Source: Methanomassiliicoccales archaeon (GTDB taxonomy: Archaea > Thermoplasmatota > Thermoplasmata > RBG-16-68-12 > SOIM01). From it: DNA of 59,576 nt. The notes under the pieces are model-generated. The model was not told where the DNA came from and made no database searches. It worked only from the letters and a program-made list of their open reading frames with translations. This document shows, piece after piece, positions 34,310 through 44,123 of the stretch. Location: assembly GCA_030593885.1 (NCBI GenBank), contig JAUVGH010000007.1, positions 1 to 59,576 of the forward strand, in the 5' to 3' direction. A program made the position numbers and the translations under genes. The stretch's first letter is position 1. Each line of letters opens with the position of its first letter.

Positions 34310-36793
34310 TCATCTTGCAACCGAGAAACTGGCAACGAAGTCCGCACACCTGGCCGCGTCCTCGTACCTGCCCATCTTCGCCAGGATATATCCCTTGTTC
34401 ACCCATGCCTCTCGGTACATCTCGTCGATCTCGATGGCCATGTCGTACGATTTGATGGCCTCGTCGTACCTCTTCAGGCGTGCGAGAGAGTTCCCCTTGT
34501 TGTTCCAGGCGACCTCGTACGAGGGATTCTGCTTTATGGCCTGGTTGAAGGACTTGAGGGCTTCCCTGTACTTCCCCAGTCTTGAGAGTGCGGTCCCCCG
34601 GTTGACCCAGGCGATCTCGTTCTCCGGATTGATCTTCAAGGCGGCATCGATGCACTCCAGAGCTTCGTCGTACCTACCCAGAATTGTGAGCGCCGCACCC
34701 TTGCTGTACCACGGCAGATCCGAGTTCGAAGGGGCATCCTGTATGCCTGACAGTGAGCCAGAGGCCCTGATCGCCGCATCATAGTTCCCGAGGGATTCGG
34801 CCGGCCTCTTGCGCCTCATGCTCCGGTCACCGTAGAGGATCTGGGTGTCTATGACGACCTTCAGCCACTTGTCGTAGATGATGAATCCGAAACTTGTTAT
34901 GATCAGGCCGGAACCCAGAACGAAAACAGAGATCTCGATGGCAGGACTGGGCGGCCAGCTACCCATAGGGAATGCAAGCGGGAGACCAACGAAGAATATC
35001 ATCATGGACCCTGCAGTCCAGATCATGTGGGTCTGAATGCCCCGTCCCATCAGAAATATCCCGAACATGATCGCGGCCAGACCGCCGATCAATAGGGCGT
35101 AGTCGATCCACGGCAGCACTGAGGCGACCTCTACGAAGTGAAGAATGGGTACAAGAATGACGAGAACGGCTCCCAACCACAGGAGCAGAGAGTTCCTTCC
35201 AAGCCTCTTGGGAATGCTCCCGAAGCTCAGGACAACGAATGAGATGCCTATGGCGAAGAGAATAGCGAACAGGAAGATAACGATCCACTCGTAGAATGGC
35301 GGTCGGAACTGCAATGCCACATATTCGATCCCGGTGGATATCACTGCCGCGAAGGCCCCGTATTCGCGCCACTTGGGCAGACCCTGGCTCTTTGCCGCCC
35401 ATGAGACCCTTCTGGCCCTTTCCTTGGCCTTGCCCCTCCGTATGAGATCTTCTGAATCGATCTGGGCCGCTATTCTGGGCAGCTCTCTGGGCTCTGGCTC
35501 TCCGCCCAGCTCGACCTCGGCCACCAGCTCGGGCTCGGGTGCCAGCCGGGCTTCCTCCATGGTCTTCTCTATCTCTATTGACTCCAGTTTCTCGAAGAAA
35601 TCGTCGATCTCCAGATCTATCTCGCCGAGCTCTGGCTCTCCTTCCTCCTCGGGAGCTTCGACCTCGACAGGTTCGGGAACATCTTCGGGACCTCCGTCCT
35701 CAACATCTGGAATTTCTTCGTCTGTCTTCTCAGGAGTCTCTTCTTCCGGTTCTGGCTCCTCAATGACAAGGGGCTCTTCCTCGAGCTCGGCCTCCTTTTC
35801 GGCCGCTATCTCCTCCTCGATCCCCAGTTCATCTCCGTCGACGATCTGTTCCTCCAGGTCCAGCGCCTCTTGGGCCATCAGTTCCTGGAGAATGGCAGCT
35901 TCCTCGTCCTCGGATACGGGCACCCCTGCTTCGGCCTCTTCCCCCTCTGGAGGGGTCTCATCTTCTGATGGGACCTCGGCTTCGGCTTCCACTAGCTCCT
36001 GTTCGGGTTCGACCGGGCCCTCTTCCATCTTCTCCTCATCTTCAGACGTGAGCTCGCTCAGGAGCTCCTCTGCCTCTCTCTCAGCCTCTTCTGTGATCTT
36101 GGCGTCGCATATCTCGCACGTCTCTGTCTCTGGATCTAGGAACGCACCGCATGTGGGACACATGCCAATATCTGAATCTGGAATCTCTGGAGCAATCTTG
36201 TCAATGTCACCGAGGCCGATCTTCTTCTTCTCGTCCAGACGGGCTCCGCAGATGTCGCATGACTCGGCGTCCGCCTTAAGGAACGCCCCGCATCTGGGAC
36301 AGAGATACAATGCATCCGAAGAGGGCTTTGCGGCCATGACCTTCTTCTTATCGGCGATTTCAATGATCTGGACGCCGCAATGCGGGCACTGGGACAGACC
36401 TTCTTCGATCAGACCGCCGCACTCCATGCAGAGAATGCCCCTCGGCTCTTCCTCTTTCTCATCCTCATCCGGTTCCCCATCATCCAAGAACTCGGCACCG
36501 CATCTGGGACAGTCTGTGGCCCCGTCAGCCAGCAGAACACCGCAAACAGGACAAAGGTATAGACTGGGCTCTTCCTCTGAGTCAGCGATCTCGGACAGCG
36601 TTTTCTCTAGGTCGTCCAGGTCGATGCCCAGGTCGTCAATGTCCTCTGTCTCCTCTGGCTCCATGACCGCTTTCAAGGTCTCGGTGGCTTCCTGAAGGAT
36701 CTTCTCTTCACAGTCCTTGCAGGTGGTTTCGCCTTCTTCCAGAGGTTTTTGACAGAGAGGGCAGAGTCTCTCTTTCTTAGCCAACGGAAACAC
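34310..36793 (-). CDS. Five-zinc-ribbon, acidic-linker, multi-TM, TPR protein
   Basis: An 827-residue mosaic. The first ~235 residues hold five zinc ribbons (CPLC..CKDC, CPVC..CPRC, CMEC..CPHC, CPRC..CDIC, CPTC..CEIC). A Glu/Pro-rich linker of about 180 residues follows, then a basic stretch (RRGKAKERARRVSW). About six TM helices span ~485-660, and three to four TPRs (YSKGAALTILGRYDEALECID and repeats) close the protein. Both ends are probably cytoplasmic. It looks like a membrane scaffold binding proteins through ribbons and TPRs; no enzyme domain is visible. GTG start 24 bases downstream of TTTTATC, hence leaderless. Divergent from the PrsW-like gene. Confidence 0.82.
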   Translation of the reverse strand: MFPLAKKERLCPLCQKPLEEGETTCKDCEEKILQEATETLKAVMEPEETEDIDDLGIDLDDLEKTLSEIADSEEEPSLYLCPVCGVLLADGATDCPRCGAEFLDDGEPDEDEKEEEPRGILCMECGGLIEEGLSQCPHCGVQIIEIADKKKVMAAKPSSDALYLCPRCGAFLKADAESCDICGARLDEKKKIGLGDIDKIAPEIPDSDIGMCPTCGAFLDPETETCEICDAKITEEAEREAEELLSELTSEDEEKMEEGPVEPEQELVEAEAEVPSEDETPPEGEEAEAGVPVSEDEEAAILQELMAQEALDLEEQIVDGDELGIEEEIAAEKEAELEEEPLVIEEPEPEEETPEKTDEEIPDVEDGGPEDVPEPVEVEAPEEEGEPELGEIDLEIDDFFEKLESIEIEKTMEEARLAPEPELVAEVELGGEPEPRELPRIAAQIDSEDLIRRGKAKERARRVSWAAKSQGLPKWREYGAFAAVISTGIEYVALQFRPPFYEWIVIFLFAILFAIGISFVVLSFGSIPKRLGRNSLLLWLGAVLVILVPILHFVEVASVLPWIDYALLIGGLAAIMFGIFLMGRGIQTHMIWTAGSMMIFFVGLPLAFPMGSWPPSPAIEISVFVLGSGLIITSFGFIIYDKWLKVVIDTQILYGDRSMRRKRPAESLGNYDAAIRASGSLSGIQDAPSNSDLPWYSKGAALTILGRYDEALECIDAALKINPENEIAWVNRGTALSRLGKYREALKSFNQAIKQNPSYEVAWNNKGNSLARLKRYDEAIKSYDMAIEIDEMYREAWVNKGYILAKMGRYEDAARCADFVASFSVAR

Positions 36794-36938
36794 CGATGTC
36801 TATACAGGATAAAATTATCAGTCTTAGAAATAAATACTTATTGGTATATTTCTCAAGTCCAGGAAGTAATGTGGCCATGCGGGCCTGGGTGAAACGGGCG
36901 ACAAAAGGAATAATATGTCCGCTTGCATTTGACCTCAT

Positions 36939-37679
36939 GTGGTTGATTACAGAGTTGTGGTGGCTGGATTGCTGGGAATCGGCCCCGCTTTGGCCTTTCT
37001 CTTCCATGCCATGAGGAGATACGACGTCCCCTTCGTGGACAAGGCCCTTTTTGATTCCAGTAGACTTTTCATGCTTTTCGCGGGAGGAATGATATTCGGG
37101 GGAGCCTCAGCGTTCATGTCCTTCACCTTTCCGGCAGCGTCTGACCTCCTGATCCTGCTGGCGTTGTTGATAGGCTTTGCTCTCTTCGAGGAGCTTTTCA
37201 AGTTCGTGGTGGTCAACTTGAAGCAGTTCCAGCTGAAGTTCGAGACCACCTTCTACGGGCTCTCTCTGGGCGTGGGCATAAGTTCGATCACCATGCTCAT
37301 GACCAGCTTCATACTGATGCCGGTCGAGTTCAACACTGCAACGGCCTACGTAGCGGTCGCACTCGCCGCGGTATATTCGATAAGCGTGTGTTCGCTGCAC
37401 GCCAGCACTGGCGCGTACATAGGATACGGAAGCGCCACAGGATATGTGTGGAACTACTTCATCCAGGCGATGATAGCCAGGGTCGCATTCGCGGTGATGA
37501 TCATCCCCTTCATCCTGGGAACGAACCAGGTCCTTTCAGCGATATCCATGGTCGTTGCCGCCGTCTTCTCCATCCTCCTGTACGTTCACGTGTACACCCG
37601 GATCCTTCCAGAGACCCTGCCAGATAAGGAAAAGAAGAGGAAGAGAAGGACAATTCGCAAAATGAAAATTGGCTCGTAA
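36939..37679 (+). CDS. PrsW-like intramembrane metalloprotease
   Basis: A 246-residue integral membrane protein with about seven TM helices. Three conserved elements of the PrsW family are visible: EELFK (EExxK), FETTFYGLSLGVGIS with a buried Glu, and a late His in SLHASTGAYIGY. PrsW cleaves anti-sigma factors in bacteria; archaea lack sigma factors, so the substrate here is unknown. The C-terminus is strongly basic (KEKKRKRRTIRKMK). The start is a GTG about 26 bases downstream of an AATAATAT box. The transglutaminase-like gene follows on the same strand 33 bases later. Confidence 0.72.
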   Translation: MVDYRVVVAGLLGIGPALAFLFHAMRRYDVPFVDKALFDSSRLFMLFAGGMIFGGASAFMSFTFPAASDLLILLALLIGFALFEELFKFVVVNLKQFQLKFETTFYGLSLGVGISSITMLMTSFILMPVEFNTATAYVAVALAAVYSISVCSLHASTGAYIGYGSATGYVWNYFIQAMIARVAFAVMIIPFILGTNQVLSAISMVVAAVFSILLYVHVYTRILPETLPDKEKKRKRRTIRKMKIGS

Positions 37680-37712
37680 CTTATATGGTCGAAGCGGTAG
37701 ATTTATTCAAAA

Positions 37713-39044
37713 ATGGATTCTCCACCACCTCCACCTCCCCCTCGACCCCTGGTGTTCGAGGAAAATCTGCCCCCACCCCCACCGCCACCGAGGGTTGTGG
37801 CCCCGGCGATAAGACCTAAAGCACCAAAGCCAAAAGTGGCAAGACGTGTGTCCAGACCAAGACCCGTCCGGGCAAGAAGGGTGCGGAGGCCACCGCCAAG
37901 AAGGAAGTCTGGAAAGGGCTTCATCATTTTCAAGGTAATAGTGATCTCGTTCCTTCTTCTCATTCTCGCATTGATGCTGGTCCCCCAATTGAGGGATTCG
38001 CCCTTCCAGTGGCTTAACCCGATGTCCTACCGTCAGTTCCCGGAGATGGCCGAGTTCACGGTTGAGAGGAAGATGTCCATATCCAACGTCCAGAGCTTCG
38101 GGTTCGACATTCCCCAATCCAAGAACCTGCCAGGCACTCAGAGGGTCCTGTCGATCACCACCAACCCGCAACCCACGATATTGCAGAAATACGGCTACGA
38201 CTGGATGGACTGGGATGCCGCGTCAGGCGATGTCATAACTGTCAGGACTACGTACAGGACCTGGACGGTGTGGTGGGACATCGACTCGGACACATCCCTG
38301 ACGGTGGACCAGGCCAGGAAGTTCGATCCCTCCTTCAACGCTCTTGCGGTCCAGTACAACCACGATGAGTGGAGGATAGAGACCACGCATCCGGACATCG
38401 TCTCCATTTCCAGACAGCTTGAGGTGCAGGGAGGATCGGTCTACGACAACCTTGAATCCATCTTCAAGTACCTGGACAAGAACTTCGAGTACAGCACGAG
38501 AGAGGGCGGAGGCGTCAAGACTTCCAGCGCGACGCTGAACGACAGGACGGGGGACTGCGATGACATGTCCTTCCTGTTCGTTGCCATTGCGAGGGAGATG
38601 GGGATACCGGCCTGGCCGGAGCTGGGAGCCATGTACAACCCGTTGACCCACGAATGGGTGGGCCACGGCTGGATGGAGGCTTATGTTCCAACAACCAACG
38701 GGGGAGTGAACGTCACGATAGACATGGTGAACGACGAGTTCCTCGTCAGAGGGGCCAACAGGTTCGCCGACTTCGAATCCGACGGGGATGGGGACCATCT
38801 GGAAGACTATTATTTCTCCTATTCGTTCATCCCAAGACCGTCACAATCGCCGGAGATCAACGACTACTACGTGGACAGGGCATACGACGCCACCGGAACG
38901 GTCACGGTGAAGCTGGGTCACGACGGAAGGCCTGTGCCGTTGTTCGAGTGGTTGTTGATTCTCGTAGTGGCCATCATAGCCATCATGATAATTCTAAAGG
39001 TCGCTAAACGGCGCGGAAGACGCCGGGCTCGGGCTCGTAGATGA
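37713..39044 (+). CDS. Membrane-anchored transglutaminase-like protein with proline-rich N-terminus
   Basis: A 443-residue protein. The N-terminal ~65 residues are cytoplasmic, with two polyproline runs followed by an Arg/Pro/Lys-rich stretch. TM1 is at about 70-91. The external part has a transglutaminase-like fold with a plausible Cys282 (DRTGDCDDMSFLF), His318 (VGHGWMEAYVP), Asp337 (TIDMVND) triad, then a C-terminal TM helix and a RRGRRRARARR tail. The domain is found in proteases and cross-linking enzymes; the intact triad suggests activity. TTATATGG about 26-30 bases before the ATG gives a leaderless start. Its 3' end overlaps the opposing zinc-ribbon gene by 41 bases. Confidence 0.83.
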   Translation: MDSPPPPPPPRPLVFEENLPPPPPPPRVVAPAIRPKAPKPKVARRVSRPRPVRARRVRRPPPRRKSGKGFIIFKVIVISFLLLILALMLVPQLRDSPFQWLNPMSYRQFPEMAEFTVERKMSISNVQSFGFDIPQSKNLPGTQRVLSITTNPQPTILQKYGYDWMDWDAASGDVITVRTTYRTWTVWWDIDSDTSLTVDQARKFDPSFNALAVQYNHDEWRIETTHPDIVSISRQLEVQGGSVYDNLESIFKYLDKNFEYSTREGGGVKTSSATLNDRTGDCDDMSFLFVAIAREMGIPAWPELGAMYNPLTHEWVGHGWMEAYVPTTNGGVNVTIDMVNDEFLVRGANRFADFESDGDGDHLEDYYFSYSFIPRPSQSPEINDYYVDRAYDATGTVTVKLGHDGRPVPLFEWLLILVVAIIAIMIILKVAKRRGRRRARARR

Positions 39045-39480
39045 TGCTCTCCCTGAGCATGAGCTCCAGGCACTTGTCGACTTCCCTGACCCCCAACATC
39101 CTGAGCGCCTTCTGAAGATCATCTCTCGTGAAGCTGCCCTGGATGTCGGTGAGACCTCTGACCACGAGCTCCATTCTCTCTTGAGGATCGGTCAAGGTGG
39201 ACGCCTCGGAGACCATTCTGGAGTATGGATCGTCCGCATCTGGCTTGGCAGATTCCTCCGCAAGTGCCTCCCATTCTTCGGTCCCTCCCTCCAGCTCGGC
39301 GTTCATCCTGGCGACCGCTGAGGCAACCTCTCTCTGATTAGTAGATTCAAAGAACTTCTTCATCTCCTTGAGCTTGAGCACATTCCCGCATTGACATCTG
39401 GCCGTCTCGTTCCTCAGGTCTGCCCCCATTGCCTTCCTGCATCTTGAGCAAAGAACCACGCCGTACATCCCGTTCATCAC
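39004..39480 (-). CDS. Zinc-ribbon (DUF1922-like) protein with C-terminal helical/winged domain
   Basis: A 158-residue protein. The N-terminus holds a compact zinc ribbon (CSRCRK, then CQCGNVL), similar to small archaeal DUF1922 proteins, followed by a helical linker. The last ~60 residues (FTRDDLQKALRMLGVREVDKCLELMLRESII) resemble a winged-helix or PCI-like module. It immediately follows the RimI-like gene (the TAG stop abuts this start), so the two are cotranscribed. The start may be GTG 39480, ATG 39477, or ATG 39468. A role in RNA or DNA binding is inference. Confidence 0.75.
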   Translation of the reverse strand: MMNGMYGVVLCSRCRKAMGADLRNETARCQCGNVLKLKEMKKFFESTNQREVASAVARMNAELEGGTEEWEALAEESAKPDADDPYSRMVSEASTLTDPQERMELVVRGLTDIQGSFTRDDLQKALRMLGVREVDKCLELMLRESIIYEPEPGVFRAV

Positions 39481-39933
39481 CTATTCGAACTCCTTCCTCA
39501 TCAGGTATGCGTCCTCTTTCCCGCCATAGTAGCCCTTCAACACCTTTACGACCTTGTAGCCCAGAGTGGAATACAAGTTCAGAGCTTCCGGGTTCTGGAC
39601 ACCGACTTCCAGGTCCACCTCGGTCGCCCCGGAATCCGCAAACCATTTCTCAGCCGTCGTCATCAAATCCCTGGCGACCCCTTTCTTCCTCCATTCCGGA
39701 TGGACCCCTATGGACACCACCTTCCCCTTCATACCTCTAGCGGAGAGCATCACCGATCCAACTGGGTCGTTCTCATCGAAGAAAAGGAAGGTCTCCTCGT
39801 TCTCCCCCCTGAGGAACATATCGATCTGGTCCTTGGTATAGCGCGCCTTGCTGAAGCATATCCTTTCCAGCCCTAGAAGAATAGGCAGGTCCTCCACGGT
39901 GGCCTTCCTGATCACGATTCCATCAACGCCCAC
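39481..39933 (-). CDS. GNAT acetyltransferase, RimI/Ard1-like
   Basis: A 150-residue GNAT enzyme. It opens IVIRKATVEDLPILLGLER and has the acetyl-CoA-binding motif A VVSIGVHPEWRKKGVARDLM (the Q/RxxGxG/A loop is RKKGVA) and motif B NLYSTLGYKVV. These features match RimI and archaeal N-terminal acetyltransferases, which acetylate protein N-termini. The GTG start gives a protein of normal length. It lies between the large PKD protein and the zinc-ribbon gene on the same strand. Confidence 0.88.
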   Translation of the reverse strand: MGVDGIVIRKATVEDLPILLGLERICFSKARYTKDQIDMFLRGENEETFLFFDENDPVGSVMLSARGMKGKVVSIGVHPEWRKKGVARDLMTTAEKWFADSGATEVDLEVGVQNPEALNLYSTLGYKVVKVLKGYYGGKEDAYLMRKEFE

Positions 39934-39968
39934 TGGCTATATCTAGATTTCTTCAAGCCACGTCACGT

Positions 39969-42900
39969 TCAGAAGACATATGTCATGGAGGCAGAACCGC
40001 CGTCATCGTCGTAGACCGTCAGCGTGATGGTGAACGGTCCGACGGACGTGTAAGCGTGTGTGGTGTAGTCGGTGACGGTTATCGGGTTGATGTCAGGGCT
40101 CATTGCCGGATCGGGTGAAACGCCGTTGTTGTAATAGGTGTTGGAGCTCGTGGTGCTGTCACCCCAGTCCCAGTAGAATGTCAGGTCATCGCTCCCTACG
40201 TCGGAGGCGGTCGCCAGGAAGGAGACGTTGTGTCCAACGAGGTACGGGCTGAGGTCGTCCTCTTCCCATACGTATGTCTCTGGATGCATGACGTTGAAGG
40301 TGTGGTGCAGCCTGGATTCGGTGCCGTCCTCGAACTTCAGTATCACCCATCCTGGGTTCGCCCCGTTAGGCTGTCCGTTTATCGGGTCGTCATCCGGGGT
40401 GCAGTATGCCACGAACGAGAAGCGGGAAGAGAAGGTCAGTGAGACGTCAGCCAGTGTGACCGCTTGGTCATCCGGGCTGCCGGGATAGCGGATGAGATGC
40501 GCATAGCCGATCTCGACGCCGTCCTCGTACAGGTAGAACTCCACATCGTGCCACTTCTCACCTGCGATCCTGAATACGATGCTCGCGTTCACGAACGCGC
40601 CGATGGCCGAGATGGTCGGTGCCAGGTTCAGCACATAGACGGTCTCCGTAACGACCGCCGCTCCCCCATCGTCGTCAGTCACTGTCACAGTCACGGTGAA
40701 GTTGCCGTTGTCCCCGTAAGCGTGCGAAGCGATATCCTGAACGCCCATGGGCCACACGCCCAGAGGGCTGTTGGGTGGATCTGGACCGACGCCGTCGTTG
40801 TAGTATTCCCTGGTCTCAGAGGTCCCGTCACCCCAATCCCATGTTATGGACACATCGTCGCTTCCAGCGTCGGTGATGTCCGCCGTCAGGGTGACCGAAT
40901 CGCCCTCGTTGATGATGTTGGATCCTTTGACTTTCACTTCCGGAGGGAGGTTAGCAACCGAGATGTCAGTGCTTTGTATATCAGAGCCACCGTCATCATC
41001 GAACACTGTAGCAGTGACCGTGAAGACACCGTTGTCCCCGTAGATGTGGGATGCAGAGAACCTGCCGGTCGCATCAGGTGGTAAGTTCTCCTCGCCCAGG
41101 CCCGCATTGACGACAGTTCCATCTCCCCAATCAATAGTTCCATTGTGCGTGTCCAGCCAGCCTGGATCGGTGAACCTCGCTACGAGGTCGTAGGGCGTGG
41201 TGCCCTCGTAGACCGTCAATGGAGGATACACGAATTCGGTGATGTTCGGGTCCACATTGAGGACATCCAAGGGCGGGGTGTCATCCACACCAACGCCTCC
41301 GTCGTCGTCTGTAACGGTCAGGACCACAGTGTAGGTCCCGTTGTCCCCGTATGCGTGAACCTCGGTCGTAGAACCCCCTATGAGCATCGTGCCGTCGCCG
41401 AAGTCCCAGTCGAACGTGTGAGTGTCATAGATACCTGGATCGTAGTAGATGGCGTTGAACTGGATGTTGTCGCCCTCGGGATAGGGTGGAGCGATTTCAA
41501 TTCCATCCAGGTTCTCGCTGGTCCACTGTACCGATGGTGCCACGTTGAGAACCAGGATGCTGGCCTGGGCCTGCGCTGAAGCCCCGCCGACATCGGTGAC
41601 GGTTAGGGTGACGGTGCAGTCGCAATCATCATAGTAAGTATGGGACACGTTCATACCGTTCGATTCGTCGTCATTGATGTAATTCCCGTCCCAATCCAGA
41701 TCCACGTTCGCGTCGAAGTCCCACGAATATTCCAGTATGGCGGACATGATGAGAACGTCAACGTTATCCAGGAAACTCTGTGCGTCATCGATCGCGAATG
41801 CCGAGCCGCCGGTCTGTTCTCCCATGGAGATGAAAAGTGCTTGCTGAACGCCGATGGCTGGTCCCGTCGGGTCAATCGACTCATCGTACATCGGGAATGC
41901 CACGACATCGTTGTCGTTCAGGATATCCGAAGTCTCGTTTATCACGTCCCAATCGCCTTGGACCACGAACGGTCTGCCCCACCAGCTCTTGCCGGGACTC
42001 CCGTCCCCGAGCTGCGTCCAAGGTGCCGAATCGCCTATGGGAACGACGATCCTTGTCGAGGCTTCGCGCCACGGATGATTGAGCGCGACATAGGCTGCCC
42101 CTTGCGCCCATCCTTCCGACATCTTCTTGTTGAAATAGTCACACCGTTTTGTCAGGTCAATGAGACCGGGTGAAGGGTTTGCGGTCTCGACATTGTAGCT
42201 GAGGGGATTGCTGATCATCTTGTTCCTCAGACAGTCCTGGAGGATGTTCCCGTAAACATCATAGCGTGCCCCGTAGTCCAGCCAGCCGTCCATCACCGGG
42301 AACTTGGTGGGGGTCTCTGTTCCGTGGTCCATGCCGTAAACAACGAAGTCCAGGTCATATCCCTGGGCTATGAGGTCGGCCTCTATCTGAGGTAGTGTCG
42401 TGGTCAGGATGGTCCACTCGTCGGGCATGCTTGGGGATGTATCGACAACGAAGATCATATCCACCTTTGGGTCAGGATCGAACGATCCGTAACCGCTGAA
42501 GTAGGCGGTCTGGCCCTCGAAGATGGTCTGTGACGGTGGGCTCAGAACGGCCTCCGGAGGTCGGTTACTCGACTCCCAGATTATCAGGTTGTCCGCGAAT
42601 GCGTAATTGTCGAATACGCCATCGCCGTCCTTGTTCCGTAGTTGATAGTCATCAAGGACCTGGGTGTCGCCGTACACCACCACATCCGAGCCCGGTCTGG
42701 CTGGTGCACCGGCTATCTGGTCAACTGCCACCAAGTCGTAACCCATCCTGTCCCTCACCAGGCTCTTGGCTGTTCCGGAAAGAACAAGCGATGAGACGCC
42801 AGCTCCATCCAAATCCAGATCCTCGACACCGGACGTGATCTGATCGGCGGTGATGTCATCGGCCGCGGGCTCGATGTAGAACAGCCTGTTGTCGGACCTC

Positions 42901-43379
42901 TGCTGAATCCCCAATCCGAGGTCCGAGAGGAGCTTGTTGACGGTATCGATCCCGAAGGCCCCGCTGTGCTCTCCTTGAACGACCAACCTTCCGCCGTTCA
43001 TCAGGAAGTCCTTGAACTGGTCGACACGGGTGGATGAGAAGAAGTATATCCCGTTATCGTTCCACATCCCGGGCATTATGAGGAAGATGACTCTGTAATC
43101 GTTCAGATCGGCTGGCCAGGTGCCCGTGTAGGTCGTCGGGAATCCGATGCCGTCGTAGTATGCCTTAAGGTCATAGAATATCCCGCGTCCCTCGCCTTGA
43201 GGAGGAGCCTGTCCGCCGTTGCCGTAGTACAGCAATATCTCATTCGTCTCCAGTCCAAGAGGTTTGAAATCATCCACTTCCTGGACCTCTGGAGGAAAGC
43301 TCAAAACATTCGCAACAGGTATCACCAACACCAAAGGTAAGAGAACACACGCTAGTTTCATTGGAATTGAGGAACTCAA
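39969..43379 (-). CDS. Secreted VWA/PKD surface protein (paralogue of 49245-51095)
   Basis: A 1136-residue exported protein. A signal helix is followed by a ~230-residue alpha/beta domain that looks like a ThuA/GATase-like fold (ILLYYGNGG, FLIMPGMW, GGRLVVQGEHSGAFG). A von Willebrand A domain with MIDAS motif DTSPS follows (about 305-530), then about five PKD/Ig-like domains with WDFGDGT or WDWGDGT and AYGDNGTYTV motifs. There is no C-terminal TM anchor or obvious sorting signal, so it may be attached by other subunits. The start is TTG with AGGAGGTGGGG 4 bases upstream. The N-terminal domain and signal region are close to those of the protein at 49245-51095. Confidence 0.85.
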   Translation of the reverse strand: MSSSIPMKLACVLLPLVLVIPVANVLSFPPEVQEVDDFKPLGLETNEILLYYGNGGQAPPQGEGRGIFYDLKAYYDGIGFPTTYTGTWPADLNDYRVIFLIMPGMWNDNGIYFFSSTRVDQFKDFLMNGGRLVVQGEHSGAFGIDTVNKLLSDLGLGIQQRSDNRLFYIEPAADDITADQITSGVEDLDLDGAGVSSLVLSGTAKSLVRDRMGYDLVAVDQIAGAPARPGSDVVVYGDTQVLDDYQLRNKDGDGVFDNYAFADNLIIWESSNRPPEAVLSPPSQTIFEGQTAYFSGYGSFDPDPKVDMIFVVDTSPSMPDEWTILTTTLPQIEADLIAQGYDLDFVVYGMDHGTETPTKFPVMDGWLDYGARYDVYGNILQDCLRNKMISNPLSYNVETANPSPGLIDLTKRCDYFNKKMSEGWAQGAAYVALNHPWREASTRIVVPIGDSAPWTQLGDGSPGKSWWGRPFVVQGDWDVINETSDILNDNDVVAFPMYDESIDPTGPAIGVQQALFISMGEQTGGSAFAIDDAQSFLDNVDVLIMSAILEYSWDFDANVDLDWDGNYINDDESNGMNVSHTYYDDCDCTVTLTVTDVGGASAQAQASILVLNVAPSVQWTSENLDGIEIAPPYPEGDNIQFNAIYYDPGIYDTHTFDWDFGDGTMLIGGSTTEVHAYGDNGTYTVVLTVTDDDGGVGVDDTPPLDVLNVDPNITEFVYPPLTVYEGTTPYDLVARFTDPGWLDTHNGTIDWGDGTVVNAGLGEENLPPDATGRFSASHIYGDNGVFTVTATVFDDDGGSDIQSTDISVANLPPEVKVKGSNIINEGDSVTLTADITDAGSDDVSITWDWGDGTSETREYYNDGVGPDPPNSPLGVWPMGVQDIASHAYGDNGNFTVTVTVTDDDGGAAVVTETVYVLNLAPTISAIGAFVNASIVFRIAGEKWHDVEFYLYEDGVEIGYAHLIRYPGSPDDQAVTLADVSLTFSSRFSFVAYCTPDDDPINGQPNGANPGWVILKFEDGTESRLHHTFNVMHPETYVWEEDDLSPYLVGHNVSFLATASDVGSDDLTFYWDWGDSTTSSNTYYNNGVSPDPAMSPDINPITVTDYTTHAYTSVGPFTITLTVYDDDGGSASMTYVF

Positions 43380-43451
43380 GAAACCCCACCTCCTGGACGG
43401 TATATGGATTCACTGACTATTAAGTATTGCTGGACGGTCTTCGAACTAGTC

Positions 43452-44117
43452 TCATCGACCCTTGCCCACGACCCTCTCGAGCACCTCGTAGCCTCTCACC
43501 GCGTCCTCCTTGTTGAGGATGAAAGTGAGCTCTGTGTTGGTGGAGACGATTTCGAGGATGTTTATGTTGTCCCATGCCAGGTTCCTGACGATGTTGAAGA
43601 TGACGCCAGGGGTGTACAGGAAATCCTTGGAGAAGGTGAGTGTCAAAGACACCAGGCCGGTCTCCACATTCAGTATGTTCTCACCCTTCAGGAACTTCAG
43701 GGCCCTCTCCCGATATCTCTCATTGGTCACTATGCTGACCTCATATCTTCCGTGGACGGCGTTGAGGATGTCACCGGTTTCGAAATCGACTATGTCGTAC
43801 AGTTGCTTGAGCTTGTCCAGTAGTGTTGGTGATCTGCGGACTGCTATGTCGCATATGTCTGTCTTCAGTATGATCTCGGATGTGTAATCGAAGGTGACCT
43901 TGCCCTTCTCTTTGAGCGTCTCTGCATACCTGCGCAGGGCCATTACTATCGCATGATGTTTGACCTTCTTGCCCAATTCCTTCTCGATATCTGGCTTGAG
44001 CTGTTCTGCCAACGAACCGAATGAAACGATTCCCCTGCTCATCGCCTCCATGACAAAGACCCTGTCCCTGACCAGCTTCTGGGCAACGTGGCTGACTGTC
44101 ACCATAACTTCCACCAT
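43452..44117 (-). CDS. HTH/ACT-domain regulator, divergent from the LysW operon
   Basis: A 221-residue protein. The N-terminal ~65 residues form a helical segment resembling an HTH (GSLAEQLKPDIEKELG, HHAIVMALRRY). Two C-terminal alpha/beta regions (about 85-150 and 155-215) resemble ACT domains, which bind amino acids (SLTLTFSKDFLYTPGVIFNIV, INILEIVSTNTELTFIL). Position opposite the LysW operon with a palindrome in the shared promoter suggests an amino-acid-responsive repressor/activator, but binding is not shown. Start at ATG 44117, with an alternative ATG at 44105. Confidence 0.75.
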   Translation of the reverse strand: MVEVMVTVSHVAQKLVRDRVFVMEAMSRGIVSFGSLAEQLKPDIEKELGKKVKHHAIVMALRRYAETLKEKGKVTFDYTSEIILKTDICDIAVRRSPTLLDKLKQLYDIVDFETGDILNAVHGRYEVSIVTNERYRERALKFLKGENILNVETGLVSLTLTFSKDFLYTPGVIFNIVRNLAWDNINILEIVSTNTELTFILNKEDAVRGYEVLERVVGKGR

Positions 44118-44123
44118 TCCATT

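Noticed and set aside
35334-36695. Long plus-strand open frame rich in Ser
   Set aside because: It is the reverse complement of the acidic Glu/Pro linker of the five-zinc-ribbon protein; its Ser-rich composition is a codon mirror and no motif is present.
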